DNA of 64,000 nucleotides from assembly GCF_003353055.1 (NCBI RefSeq), contig NZ_QKWJ01000030.1:18439-82438 (forward strand), written 5' to 3'. Position numbers and translations under genes: made by a program. The DNA is from Cupriavidus lacunae (GTDB taxonomy: Bacteria; Pseudomonadota; Gammaproteobacteria; Burkholderiales; Burkholderiaceae). Numbering within the stretch: the stretch's first letter is position 1; each line of letters starts with the position of its first letter. This document shows positions 36,162 to 44,898 of this stretch, one piece after another. The notes below the pieces were generated by a model. It ran no database searches, had not been told where the DNA came from, and saw nothing but the letters and a program-made list of their open reading frames with translations.

Positions 36162-37157
36162 TCAATCCGCCCGAATCCCCCGCTGCCGGATCAGCGCACC
36201 CCACTTCTCGGTTTCCTTCGCCAGGTGCTCGCGCAGCACCGCCGGCGAACTGCCAATCGGCTCGGCGCCGATCAGCGCCAGCCGCTTCTGCACGGCAGGC
36301 TTGCGCAGCGCCTCGAGCATGGCGCGGTTGAGCGTGTCGATGACCGGCTGTGGCGTCTTTGCCGGCACAAAGGCGGCGAACCACGGCGACAGTTCATAGC
36401 CCGGCAGGCCGGCTTCCGCCACCGTCGGCACATTGGGCAGCGCGCTGGAGCGCTTGCTGGTGGTGACCGCGATGGCCGTCAGCTTGCCCGATTCGATATG
36501 CGGCTTGGCCGAGGTAATGCTGTCGAACATATAGTCGACCTGCCCGCCCAGCAGGTCGGTCATGGCCGGGCCGCTGCCCTTGTAGGGGATATGCAGCATG
36601 TCGACGCCGGCCATCGACGTGAACAGCTCGCCCGCCAGGTGGAGCGAGGTGCCGTTGCCGGCGGAGGCATAGGTGTACTTGCCCGGCGCCGCCTTGGCGT
36701 GCGCGACCACGTCCTTGACGGTGCTTTCCTGGCGCCGCGCCTTGTTGGCCACCAGCACGTTGGGCACCACCGCCAGCAGCGACACGGGCGCGAAGTCCTT
36801 GACCGGGTCGTAGCTCAGCTTGCCGTACAGCGCCGGGTTCACGGCCATGCCGTTTGCGACGATGATCAGCGTGTAGCCGTCGGCGGGCGCGCGCGCCACC
36901 AGTTCGGCACCGATATTGCCGCCGGCGCCCGGACGGTTCTCGACAACGATGGCCTGGCCCAGCGTGCGCGACATGTCTTCGCCCAGCGTGCGCGCGATAT
37001 TGTCCATGGCGCCGCCCGCAGGGAACGGCACGATCCAGCGGATCGGATGGTCGGGATAGGCCGCGTGCGCGGCGGGTGCGGCAAACGACAGGCCGGCAGC
37101 CAGTGCCAGCGCCCCTGCGCGGCCGGTGCTTGCCAGCCGCTGGAATAACGTCTTCAT
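36162..37157 (-). CDS. Bug/TctC-family periplasmic binding protein
   Basis: 331 residues with a Sec signal ending AAPAAHAA, then YPDHPIRWIVPFPAGGAMDN, VVENRPGAGGNIGAELVAR, AGNGTSLHLAGELFTS and MLHIPYKGSGPAMTDLLGGQ. The ATG is preceded by GAGGAGA. It follows catB by 66 bp in the same direction, so it is probably co-transcribed and binds an aromatic acid or muconate-type carboxylate (inference). Confidence 0.92.
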   Translation of the reverse strand: MKTLFQRLASTGRAGALALAAGLSFAAPAAHAAYPDHPIRWIVPFPAGGAMDNIARTLGEDMSRTLGQAIVVENRPGAGGNIGAELVARAPADGYTLIIVANGMAVNPALYGKLSYDPVKDFAPVSLLAVVPNVLVANKARRQESTVKDVVAHAKAAPGKYTYASAGNGTSLHLAGELFTSMAGVDMLHIPYKGSGPAMTDLLGGQVDYMFDSITSAKPHIESGKLTAIAVTTSKRSSALPNVPTVAEAGLPGYELSPWFAAFVPAKTPQPVIDTLNRAMLEALRKPAVQKRLALIGAEPIGSSPAVLREHLAKETEKWGALIRQRGIRAD

Positions 37158-37223
37158 TAGTCTCCTCACTGTTTGATGCGTCCCCTGGCACAGGCGTGCC
37201 ATGCGGGGCAATTGCCTGCCAGA

Positions 37224-38342
37224 TCAGCCGCGGCGGTAGTGCGCCAGCTTGTCTTCGTCCAGCGCCAGGCCCAGGCCCGGGCCTTCGGGCAGGTGCAGGC
37301 TGAAATCGCGGTACTCGGGGCGCTGCTGCACGATATCGTCCTTGAGCAGCAGCGGGCCGAACAGCTCGGTGCCCCAGGCCAGCTGCGGCAGCGTGCAGAA
37401 GCCGTGCGCGGCGGCGATGGTGCCCACGCTGCCCTCCAGCATGGTGCCGCCGTACAGCGCGATGCCCGCGGCATCGCCCACCGCGGCGGTGCGCAGCATG
37501 CCGAAGATACCGCCGGCCTTGGCGATCTTCAGCGCGAACACGTCGGCGCCGCCGATACGCGCCAGTTCCATTGCGTCTTCCGGGCCGCACACCGCTTCAT
37601 CGGCCATGATCGGCACCACGAAGCGCGCCGCCAGCCGGGCCAGCGCCATGCGCTGCTCGCGCGGGGTGGGCTGCTCGATCAGGTCGATGCCGGCCGCTTC
37701 CAGCATGGCAATGCCGGTGGCGGCGTCGGCCTCGTTCCAGGCCTGGTTGATGTCGACGGTGACGCGCGCCCTGTCGCCCAGCGCGCGCTTGATCGCGGCC
37801 ACGTGGGCCACGTCGTCGCGCACGCTGCGCCGGCCGATCTTCAGCTTGAAGGTATTGTGGCGGCGCTCGGCCAGCAGTTGCTCGGCCTCCGCGATATCGC
37901 GGGCGGTGTCGCCGCTGGCAAGCGTCCACAGCACCGGCAGCGTGGACCGCACCGCCCCGCCGAGCAGCGTCGCCAGGGGCACGCCCAGGCGCTTGCCCTG
38001 CGCGTCCAGCAACGCGGTCTCCAGCGCGGACTTGGCAAAGCGGTTGCCGCGCGCGACCTTGCCCAGGCGCGCCATCGCGCCATGGACGTTGGTGGCATCC
38101 TGGCCGGCCAGCGCCGGCGCCAGATAGGTGTCGATGGTCAGCTTGATGCCTTCCGGGCTTTCGTCGCCATAGGACAGGCCGCCGATGGTGGTGGCTTCGC
38201 CGATGCCTTCCACACCGTCGCTGCAGCGCAGCCGCACGATGACCAGCGTCTGCTGCTGCATGGTGGCCATGGCCAGTTGGTGCGCCCGGATGGTGGGCAG
38301 GTCCACCAGGATGGCTTCCACCGAAGTGATAGTCGTGGTCAT
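37224..38342 (-). CDS. catB: Muconate cycloisomerase
   Basis: 372 residues of the enolase superfamily, the size of CatB. N-terminal capping domain: ILVDLPTIRAHQLAMATMQQ and EGIGEATTIGGLSYGDESPE. Barrel: catalytic Lys in NTFKLKIGRR (KxK), metal ligands Asp in TVDINQAW, Glu in IEQPT, Asp in MADEAV, and a second Lys in FALKIAKAGG. It converts cis,cis-muconate to muconolactone in the catechol ortho pathway. catA and catC are not here. A divergent CatR-type gene and a BenM-type site adjoin it. Confidence 0.93.
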   Translation of the reverse strand: MTTTITSVEAILVDLPTIRAHQLAMATMQQQTLVIVRLRCSDGVEGIGEATTIGGLSYGDESPEGIKLTIDTYLAPALAGQDATNVHGAMARLGKVARGNRFAKSALETALLDAQGKRLGVPLATLLGGAVRSTLPVLWTLASGDTARDIAEAEQLLAERRHNTFKLKIGRRSVRDDVAHVAAIKRALGDRARVTVDINQAWNEADAATGIAMLEAAGIDLIEQPTPREQRMALARLAARFVVPIMADEAVCGPEDAMELARIGGADVFALKIAKAGGIFGMLRTAAVGDAAGIALYGGTMLEGSVGTIAAAHGFCTLPQLAWGTELFGPLLLKDDIVQQRPEYRDFSLHLPEGPGLGLALDEDKLAHYRRG

Positions 38343-38423
38343 ACCTTGTCGATGCGGATTGATGTTGAGGCCAAGTATGCGACTTGACTTTGCCAGTGTC
38401 CAAGACCGATGATGTCTCGATCG

Positions 38424-38438
38424 ATACCCTACAGGTAT
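38424..38438. promoter_or_regulatory. CatM/BenM-type LysR operator
   Basis: ATACCCTACAGGTAT fits the ATAC-N7-GTAT consensus of CatM/BenM regulators exactly, and its outer parts ATACC/GGTAT are a perfect inverted repeat. It lies between catB and the divergent lysR gene. Confidence 0.75.
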
Positions 38439-38453
38439 GGGAACAGGACGCCG

Positions 38454-39371
38454 ATGGAACTCCGACACCTGCGTTATTTCCAGGTCGTGGCCCAGGAACT
38501 GAACGTCACCCGCGCCGCCGAGCGGCTGCATATGGCGCAGCCGCCACTGTCGCGCCAGATCCGGCAGCTGGAAGAAGAAGTGGGCGTGGCGCTGTTCGAC
38601 CGCGTCGGCCGCGGACTGCGGCTGACCGAGGCGGGCCGCTTCCTGCTGGAGCAGGCCACCCAGCTGACGCAGCGGCTGGAGGAAACCATCGAAGGCACGC
38701 GCCGCATCGGGCGCCAGGACAAGCGCTGGTTCGGCATCGGCTTCGTGCCGTCGGTGCTGTATGGCGTGCTGCCGGAACTGATCCGCGAACTGCGCGAATC
38801 TGACCGTCACGACCAGCAGGTCGAAGTAGGACTGGCCGAGATGATCACCGTGGAGCAGATCGAGGCGCTCAAGGCCGGCCGCATCGACCTGGGCTTCGGC
38901 CGCATCGCACTGAACGATCCCGCCATCCGCCAGCAGGTGGTGATGGCCGAGCCACTGGTGGCCGCGCTGCCGGCGCGCCTGCCCGCGCCGCGCCGCAAGG
39001 CGCTGACGCCACAGGCGCTGGCGGCGCAGCCGTTCATTCTCTACCCGGCCCGGCCGCGGCCCAGCTATGCCGACCACCTGCTGTCGCTGTTCCGTGCCCA
39101 GGGCCTGCAGTTGCGCGTGGCGCAAGAAGCCAACGAACTGCAGACCGCGCTGGGCCTGGTGGCGGCCGGCATCGGCATCACGCTGGTGCCGGCGTCGATC
39201 CAGCGCCTGCACCGCGACGACGTGCGCTACTGCCCGATCGACGCGCCGGGCTTCGTGTCGCCGGTGATCATGAGCTATCGCGAAGGCGACACGTCACCGT
39301 TCCTGGCGCGAGTGGTGGAGTGGGTGATGCGGCAGGGGCGCGATGCCACTTCCGGTGCCGGAGCCGGATAG
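38454..39371 (+). CDS. catR: LysR-family regulator, CatR/BenM-like
   Basis: 305 residues starting MELRHLRYFQVVAQELNVTR after AGGA. The helix-turn-helix is RLHMAQPPLSRQIRQLEEEV. The effector domain is typical of the CatR/CatM/BenM group, with GFVPSVLYGVLPELIRELR. It lies divergent to catB with an ATAC-N7-GTAT site 16 bp upstream of its own start, so muconate-responsive activation of catB and autorepression are expected. Confidence 0.9.
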   Translation: MELRHLRYFQVVAQELNVTRAAERLHMAQPPLSRQIRQLEEEVGVALFDRVGRGLRLTEAGRFLLEQATQLTQRLEETIEGTRRIGRQDKRWFGIGFVPSVLYGVLPELIRELRESDRHDQQVEVGLAEMITVEQIEALKAGRIDLGFGRIALNDPAIRQQVVMAEPLVAALPARLPAPRRKALTPQALAAQPFILYPARPRPSYADHLLSLFRAQGLQLRVAQEANELQTALGLVAAGIGITLVPASIQRLHRDDVRYCPIDAPGFVSPVIMSYREGDTSPFLARVVEWVMRQGRDATSGAGAG

Positions 39372-39406
39372 CCCGACCACAAAGCCCAACTGCCAGCCAG
39401 GCTCCC

Positions 39407-39631
39407 CTACGGCAGCATCCGCACAAGCGGCTTCCTGCCCCACTGCCGCGTCTTCGCCGCCGCGATAAAGCCCGCCGTGTCGCTGTCCGGCACGATGCCA
39501 TTGTCGGGCTGCAGGTTGGCGTGAGCGAGCAACACATCGCCGCCGGCATCGGCGATCTCCTTTGCGCTGGTTGACGGTGACGGGACTGGACTTGGCACTG
39601 TCAGCAATTGCCACGGCTGCCCGCTTGACAC
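39407..39631 (-). CDS. Short unidentified ORF, possible gene remnant
   Basis: 74 codons from a GTG, with no Shine-Dalgarno. The second half has natural-looking composition: IADAGGDVLLAHANLQPD and SDTAGFIAAAKTRQWGRK, while the first 20 residues are Ser/Pro-rich. I do not recognise a family. It may be the 3' end of a lost gene. In the same 474-bp gap there is a spaced 7-bp inverted repeat (AAATGTC ... GACATTT) near 39657-39687, of unknown role. Confidence 0.3.
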   Translation of the reverse strand: MSSGQPWQLLTVPSPVPSPSTSAKEIADAGGDVLLAHANLQPDNGIVPDSDTAGFIAAAKTRQWGRKPLVRMLP

Positions 39632-39845
39632 TTTTGGTTACAAAGGCAAATCGCCAAAAATGTCCCCTGTCAAACATCTGACATTTGATCAATCAACAAT
39701 CGCCCGCTGTCGCGACAAGCCAAGGCCACCCCTCCTGAACCGGCCAGTTCCCCGCGCTTGCCGTCCGCTACCGCGGAAGTCCATGGCCTGCATCCGATGT
39801 CGGCGCATGGGCTCGGCTCGTTACCCCCTCAACGACTACAAGGCG

Positions 39846-40064
39846 ATGCACAAGATGAGACCCTCATTGCTGTCGCGTTCCATCCGGCCATGGCTGGCGG
39901 CCGGCTCTGTCACCCTCGCACTGCTGCTAACCGCCTGCGGCGGCGACAACTCGCCGGGCGCGAGCGGCGGCGCCCTCCAGCCCACCGCCGCCAATGGCAA
40001 CAAGGCGGACAACGCCGGCAAGCCTGACAAGCCAGGCTCCTGCTCCACGCGTTGCGCCCCGTGA
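39846..40064 (+). CDS. Small lipoprotein
   Basis: 72 residues: a basic start, a hydrophobic helix, lipobox LLLTACGGD at about residue 30, then a low-complexity Gly/Ala/Asn/Lys stretch and two more cysteines near the C-terminus. It would be an outer- or inner-membrane lipoprotein. AAGG precedes the first ATG; another in-frame ATG follows three codons later. It is 46 bp before the phospholipase gene and may be co-expressed. No known family. Confidence 0.55.
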   Translation: MHKMRPSLLSRSIRPWLAAGSVTLALLLTACGGDNSPGASGGALQPTAANGNKADNAGKPDKPGSCSTRCAP

Positions 40065-40110
40065 TGCGGGCCCCTCTCCGATCCAGCGACAGACCGACCC
40101 AGCCACAGCC

Positions 40111-42315
40111 ATGACTTTCGACCCGTCAAAAAGACAGTTCCTGAAGACCAGCCTCGGCACCGGCGCCGCCGCCGCGGTGCTGGCCAGCTTTCCGCCCAGC
40201 ATCCGCCGCGCGCTCGCCATCGAGGCCAACAACGCCACTGGCACCATCCAGGACGTCAGGCACGTCGTGATGGTGATGCTGGAAAACCGCTCGTTCGACA
40301 ACTACTTCGGCACGTTCAAGGGCGTGCGCGGCTACGGCGACCGCTTTGCGATCCCGCTGCCCAATGGCAAGAGCGCGTTCTACCAGACCGATGCCAACGG
40401 CAATACCGTGACGCCCTACCACCTGGACGAGACCCAGGGCAACGCGCAGCGCGCCGGCGGCACGCCGCACACCTGGCCCGATGCGCAGGCCGCGTGGGAC
40501 CACGGCCGCATGGACCGCTGGCCGGTGGCCAAGAAGACGCTGTCGATGGGCTACTACGATGACGCCGAGATCCCGTTCCAGCGCGCGCTGGCTGACGCCT
40601 TCACGCTGTGCGATGCCTACCACTGCGCGATGCACACCGGCACCATCCCCAATCGCCTGTTCTACTGGACCGGCAGCAACGGTCCCACCGGCGACAACGT
40701 CGCGGTGATGATTAACGAGTTCAACGCGGGCGCGGATGTGGGCCCCTCCACCGAAGGCTGGACCTGGAAGACCTACGCCGACCGCCTGCAAGCCGCCGGC
40801 GTGGGCTGGAAGGTCTACCAGAACGTGCCGGACAACTACGGCTGCAACCAGATGATGAGTTTCCGGCACTGGCGCGCCGAGATGGAGAAGATGCCGGCCG
40901 GGCGCAAGCTCTCCAACACCGCCGGCGCCGGCGTCAACCCGCCCTACAACGCGGATATCGACGACCAGTACAGCCCGCTGGCCAAGGGCTTCTGCAACAC
41001 CATGCCCGACGGCGGCTTCCTGCAGTCGCTGCGCGACGACGTGCTCAACGGCAAGCTGCCCGAGGTGTCGTGGATCATTCCGCCGGCCGAATTCAGCGAG
41101 CACCCTGGCCCGTCCAGCCCGGCCAAGGGCGGCTGGTACGTGCAGGCCATCCTCGACGCGCTGACTGCATCGCCCGAGGTCTGGAGCAAGACCGTGCTGC
41201 TGATCAACTTCGATGAGAACGACGGCTTCTTCGACCACAGCCCGCCCCCGACCGCGCCTTCACGCAACCTGGATGGCACGCTGGCCGGCAAGTCGACCCT
41301 CGACGACGCGCAGATGGCCTACGAGTACTTCAACTTCCAGCCCGCCACGGCCAAGCAGCCGCCGCAGGACGGCAAGCCCTTCGGCCCGGGCCCGCGCGTG
41401 CCGCTTTGGGTGGTGTCGCCGTGGAGCCGCGGCGGATGGGTCAACTCGGAAGTGTTCGACCACACCTCGGTGCTGCGCTTCCTGGAAGCGCGCTTCGGCG
41501 TGATGGAGCCGCAGATCAGCGACTACCGCCGTACCGTCTGCGGCGACCTGACCAGCGCGTTCAACTTCGCCACGCCCAACACCGAGACGCTGCCCACGCT
41601 GGCCGGGCGCACCACGCGCGCCGACGCCACCAGCCTGACTGCCTGGCAGCAGGCGCAGCCCGCCATCCCCGTGCCGGCCACGCCCGCACTGCCCGCGCAG
41701 GCCACGGGCACCCGCCCGTCGCGCAAGCTGCCGTACGAGCTGCACACCAGCGCGCGCGTCGATGCCGCATCCAAGGCCGTGCGCCTGCTGTTCGCCAACG
41801 GCAGTGCCAACCAGGCGGGCGCGGTGTTCCATGTCTACGACAAGCTGCACCTGGACCGCATTCCACGCCGCTACGTGGTCGAGGCCGGCAAGACCCTGGA
41901 CGACGCCTGGGACATCAACGCCGACGGCGGCAAGTACGACCTGTGGGTGCTGGGGCCCAACGGCTATCACCGCTCGTTCTCTGGCGATATCAACGAAGCG
42001 ATAACCACGTCGACCGAGATCCAGGTCTGCTACAACCCGTGCAAGAAGCCCACGATCCAGGTGAAGCTGCATAACGACAGCGATGCCGACGTGACCTTCA
42101 CCGTCACGGCGCTGGCCTACCGCGACGACGGCCCGTGGACGCAAAGAGTGAAGCGGGGCAAGGTGGAAACACTGGAATGGCCGGTGGCCGACAGCGGCAA
42201 CTGGTACGACTTCGTCGTGACCTGCGAGGCCAGCCCGTCGTTCGCGCGGCGCTTTGCGGGACGGATGGAGACCGGTGAGGACGCGGTCAGCGATCCGGAG
42301 ATGGGAATGGTTTGA
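40111..42315 (+). CDS. Phosphocholine-type phospholipase C
   Basis: 734 residues. The Tat-like signal has SKRQFLKTSLGTGAAAA (Lys-Arg in place of the usual Arg-Arg). The phosphoesterase domain begins VVMVMLENRSFDNYFGTFKG and includes MHTGTIPNRLFYWTGSNGP, EVSWIIPPAEFSEHPGPSSP and NFDENDGFFDHSPPP, which hold the metal- and phosphate-binding Glu, Asn, Asp and His residues. Two C-terminal DUF756-type domains (about 500-720) complete the PlcN/PlcH architecture. It hydrolyses phosphatidylcholine or sphingomyelin in the periplasm or medium. No plcR-like partner is seen. Mostly monocistronic. Confidence 0.92.
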   Translation: MTFDPSKRQFLKTSLGTGAAAAVLASFPPSIRRALAIEANNATGTIQDVRHVVMVMLENRSFDNYFGTFKGVRGYGDRFAIPLPNGKSAFYQTDANGNTVTPYHLDETQGNAQRAGGTPHTWPDAQAAWDHGRMDRWPVAKKTLSMGYYDDAEIPFQRALADAFTLCDAYHCAMHTGTIPNRLFYWTGSNGPTGDNVAVMINEFNAGADVGPSTEGWTWKTYADRLQAAGVGWKVYQNVPDNYGCNQMMSFRHWRAEMEKMPAGRKLSNTAGAGVNPPYNADIDDQYSPLAKGFCNTMPDGGFLQSLRDDVLNGKLPEVSWIIPPAEFSEHPGPSSPAKGGWYVQAILDALTASPEVWSKTVLLINFDENDGFFDHSPPPTAPSRNLDGTLAGKSTLDDAQMAYEYFNFQPATAKQPPQDGKPFGPGPRVPLWVVSPWSRGGWVNSEVFDHTSVLRFLEARFGVMEPQISDYRRTVCGDLTSAFNFATPNTETLPTLAGRTTRADATSLTAWQQAQPAIPVPATPALPAQATGTRPSRKLPYELHTSARVDAASKAVRLLFANGSANQAGAVFHVYDKLHLDRIPRRYVVEAGKTLDDAWDINADGGKYDLWVLGPNGYHRSFSGDINEAITTSTEIQVCYNPCKKPTIQVKLHNDSDADVTFTVTALAYRDDGPWTQRVKRGKVETLEWPVADSGNWYDFVVTCEASPSFARRFAGRMETGEDAVSDPEMGMV

Positions 42316-42439
42316 TGCGGGGTGCCCCGGGGTTGCGTTGAGCCCCGGGGGGATTGCGCGAAGCAAGTCGCATGGCCGGCGCTATGCCGGGGCCGGCGTT
42401 ATCATCTGGCACTCCTGCGCAACCACCGAACGGAAAACC

Positions 42440-42808
42440 ATGACCCTGTCCGCCGGCATCCCCATCCTCCGGATCTTCTCGGTCGACAAGGCCAAGGAGT
42501 TCTACCTCGACTTCCTCGGCTTCTCGCTCGACTGGGAGCACCGGTATGAAGCGGGGCTGCCGCTGTACGCGCAGGTCCGGCGCAGCGGACTGACGTTGCA
42601 CCTGAGCGAGCACTATGGCGACGCCACGCCGGGATCGACGGTGTTCGTGACGGTGGAGGATCTCGATGCGCTGCACCGGGAGCTGTCCGCCAAGGACTAT
42701 CCGTACGCCAGGCCCGGTGTGGAAAATGTGGGCTGGGGGCGGATGCTGCAGGTGGCCGATCCGTTCGGGAACCGGCTGCGGTTTTGTGAAGTAGACACTT
42801 CAGCGTAG
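42440..42808 (+). CDS. VOC/glyoxalase superfamily protein
   Basis: 122 residues: ILRIFSVDKAKEFYLDFLGF, LHLSEHYGDATPGSTVFVTV and GRMLQVADPFGNRLRFCE, the betaalphabetabetabeta modules of glyoxalase and bleomycin-resistance-type proteins. The second part resembles the bleomycin-binding subgroup. Function cannot be specified. Its 3' end overlaps the convergent amidase gene by nine bases, and a small TGAAGT/ACTTCA hairpin lies at the junction. Confidence 0.8.
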   Translation: MTLSAGIPILRIFSVDKAKEFYLDFLGFSLDWEHRYEAGLPLYAQVRRSGLTLHLSEHYGDATPGSTVFVTVEDLDALHRELSAKDYPYARPGVENVGWGRMLQVADPFGNRLRFCEVDTSA

Positions 42809-44134
42809 GCCTTTTTCAATTCCACCGGCAACTTGCAGGATTCGCGCGTCGGCACCGTTCAATCCACAGACGCTGAGCGCGACGCCCGGCACGGCGGCGG
42901 GAAGCGGAAGGGATACCGCACAGCCATCGAGAAAATTGATGACACTGGGATTGCGAAGCACAAGGCCGTTGGTCGAAAAGAAGGCTTCATCGCTGTCGAG
43001 CGCGTCGAGCCGCGGCGGACGGATGGCCACCGTGGGCATCAGCCAGGCATCGGCATCGCGCAAGAGCGCTGCCGCTCTCTGGCGCATGACTTGGCGTTCC
43101 CTGAGCAGGGTCAGATAGTCGGCAGCGCTCTGTTGCTGGCCGCGGCGGATCCGTGTCGCCACGCGCGGGTCGTAGGCAGCGCCGCGCTCGTCCAGCAGCG
43201 CACGATGCCAGTGCCACGATTCGGCCGCGGTCAGGCCACCGCCGGCATTGATCTGTGGCAGGCGGTGAAGCTCGGGGAAGTCGAATGGGATGACGTGCGC
43301 ACCGAGCCTGGACAGGCTGTCCAGGGCTGCGTCGAAGCCACGCGCGACTTCGCTGTCCAGACCCTCCGTGACGAAGTCGCGCGTCACGTATAAGCGTAGG
43401 CCCGCGAGCGCAGTGGGCCGGCTGTCGAGCGCCTCTCCACTGAGGACCGCATCGAAAGCCGCGCAGCAAGCCACGGAACGCGCCAGCGGGCCGGCCGAGT
43501 CGAGCGAGGTCGACAACGGCACGGCGCCCTCCAGCGTCACGCGCCGTGCACTGGGTTTAAAACCGGTCAGTCCGCAGAACGCGCTCGGAATGCGGATCGA
43601 GCCGCCCGTGTCGGTACCGAGCGCGGCCACGGCCATGCCGAGCGCGACGCTGACGGCGCCGCCTGAGGTCGAGCCGCCGGCGATGCAGGCTTCATCGAAC
43701 GGCGTGCGGGGCGTACCGTAGTGCGGATTCAGGCCGAGCCCGGAGAAAGCGAACTCACTCATGTTGGTGCGCCCGATCAGCACCGCGCCCGCCGCGCGCA
43801 GGCGCGCCACAGCAGGCGCATCGGCCGCCGCACCAGTGCCATCGAGCACCTTTGAGCCGGCCCGCGTCACCTGGCCGCGCACATCGAACAAGTCCTTGAC
43901 CGAAACCGGCAGGCCGGCCAGTGGCGATGCCACACAGCCTGCAGCACGCGCCTGGTCTGCCGCTGCGGCCGCCGCCAGCGCGCCCTTGTCATCGACCTCG
44001 ACAAAAGCCGCGCCGCCCGCCGCGCGATGACTGTCGATACGCGCCAGCGCCTGTTCGGTCAATGCGACGCTGGTAGTATGCCCGGCATTCAGGCTAGCGG
44101 CCAGTTCGGCGATGGTGGGAAGATCGGTACGCAT
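42800..44134 (-). CDS. Amidase-signature family hydrolase
   Basis: 444 residues with the full Ser-cisSer-Lys triad: Lys in PVSVKDLFDVRG, Ser in AGGSTSGGAVSVALG and the nucleophile in GTDTGGSIRIPSAFCG. It is related to GatA but is catabolic, since gatB and gatC are absent. GGAGGT precedes a TTG-ATG pair; ATG chosen. The start touches the stop of the DUF2848 gene, so the two are translationally coupled. The transporter and DUF4286 genes upstream suggest degradation of an amide-containing acid. Confidence 0.9.
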   Translation of the reverse strand: MRTDLPTIAELAASLNAGHTTSVALTEQALARIDSHRAAGGAAFVEVDDKGALAAAAAADQARAAGCVASPLAGLPVSVKDLFDVRGQVTRAGSKVLDGTGAAADAPAVARLRAAGAVLIGRTNMSEFAFSGLGLNPHYGTPRTPFDEACIAGGSTSGGAVSVALGMAVAALGTDTGGSIRIPSAFCGLTGFKPSARRVTLEGAVPLSTSLDSAGPLARSVACCAAFDAVLSGEALDSRPTALAGLRLYVTRDFVTEGLDSEVARGFDAALDSLSRLGAHVIPFDFPELHRLPQINAGGGLTAAESWHWHRALLDERGAAYDPRVATRIRRGQQQSAADYLTLLRERQVMRQRAAALLRDADAWLMPTVAIRPPRLDALDSDEAFFSTNGLVLRNPSVINFLDGCAVSLPLPAAVPGVALSVCGLNGADARILQVAGGIEKGLR

Positions 44135-44811
44135 CAAGGGGCTACCTCCAGGCTTGCCACGCGGTACGCATGACGTATCGAACGCCGCAATACCGGATCG
44201 TGCAGCTCGACTTCAAATGCCTCCCCGCCTCCCAGTTCCCCGATCACGGCCTGGGTGCCGCAGAACATCGCGGTGCCGGACGGCAGCGCGCCCTCGGCAT
44301 GCAGACGGCGGATCAGATCGCGAGGATCGAGCAGGCGTGTCACCAGTCCTTCCTGGTAAAGCTCGCGCACGCCATGCCGGGTGCGCCAGCAGCGCATCTC
44401 GAGCCGGTCCCAGTGCGCCGCGACATCGTCAAAGCGCCAGACCTCGCTACCGACCGGCTTGGCGCACATCTGTTTGGAGACGGTGACATCATAGGCCTCG
44501 ACCTTGCGGTCCGTATGGTCCGAACCCACGCCGACATAGAGCGCGTCCGGGCCCGCCATCAGCACGAACTCGATCTCACCCGACGAATCTTCCCGCGGCA
44601 CTTCCAGCAACGGCGCGGTGGTCAGAAGCGAGGCGGCAAGCGGGTAGAAGCACGGAACGGTCGAAGGCGGCTTCACGCCGATCTGTTCGAGTTCCCGGAT
44701 GTGGTGGTTGACGGCACCGGCATCGCGTCCGGTCCATCCGGCAATGACGAGCCGGTCGATATGCAGGGCCAGCGGTCCCTCGCCGGCGAGCTGGAATTGC
44801 AGAGTAGGCAT
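44134..44811 (-). CDS. DUF2848 family protein
   Basis: 225 residues. Matches the family I know as DUF2848: LVIAGWTGRDAGAVNHHIRE, CFYPLAASLLTTAP, VGVGSDHTDRKVEAYDVTVS, KQMCAKPVGSEVWRFDDVAA, and FCGTQAVIGELGGGEAFEVE. The fold resembles FAH-type hydrolases in parts (SDHTDR, SKQ), but no reaction is established. Adjacent amidase genes are common for this family. A TTG 11 codons upstream is an alternative start. It is coupled to the amidase gene. Confidence 0.82.
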   Translation of the reverse strand: MPTLQFQLAGEGPLALHIDRLVIAGWTGRDAGAVNHHIRELEQIGVKPPSTVPCFYPLAASLLTTAPLLEVPREDSSGEIEFVLMAGPDALYVGVGSDHTDRKVEAYDVTVSKQMCAKPVGSEVWRFDDVAAHWDRLEMRCWRTRHGVRELYQEGLVTRLLDPRDLIRRLHAEGALPSGTAMFCGTQAVIGELGGGEAFEVELHDPVLRRSIRHAYRVASLEVAP

Positions 44812-44898
44812 GTAGTACCAGTAATTGGGAAGGATGGGCTGCAAGCGGAATGCAGCCGGCAGGCCCGGCCCGTCCGAGACCGGCGGGCCACGCCTGTT

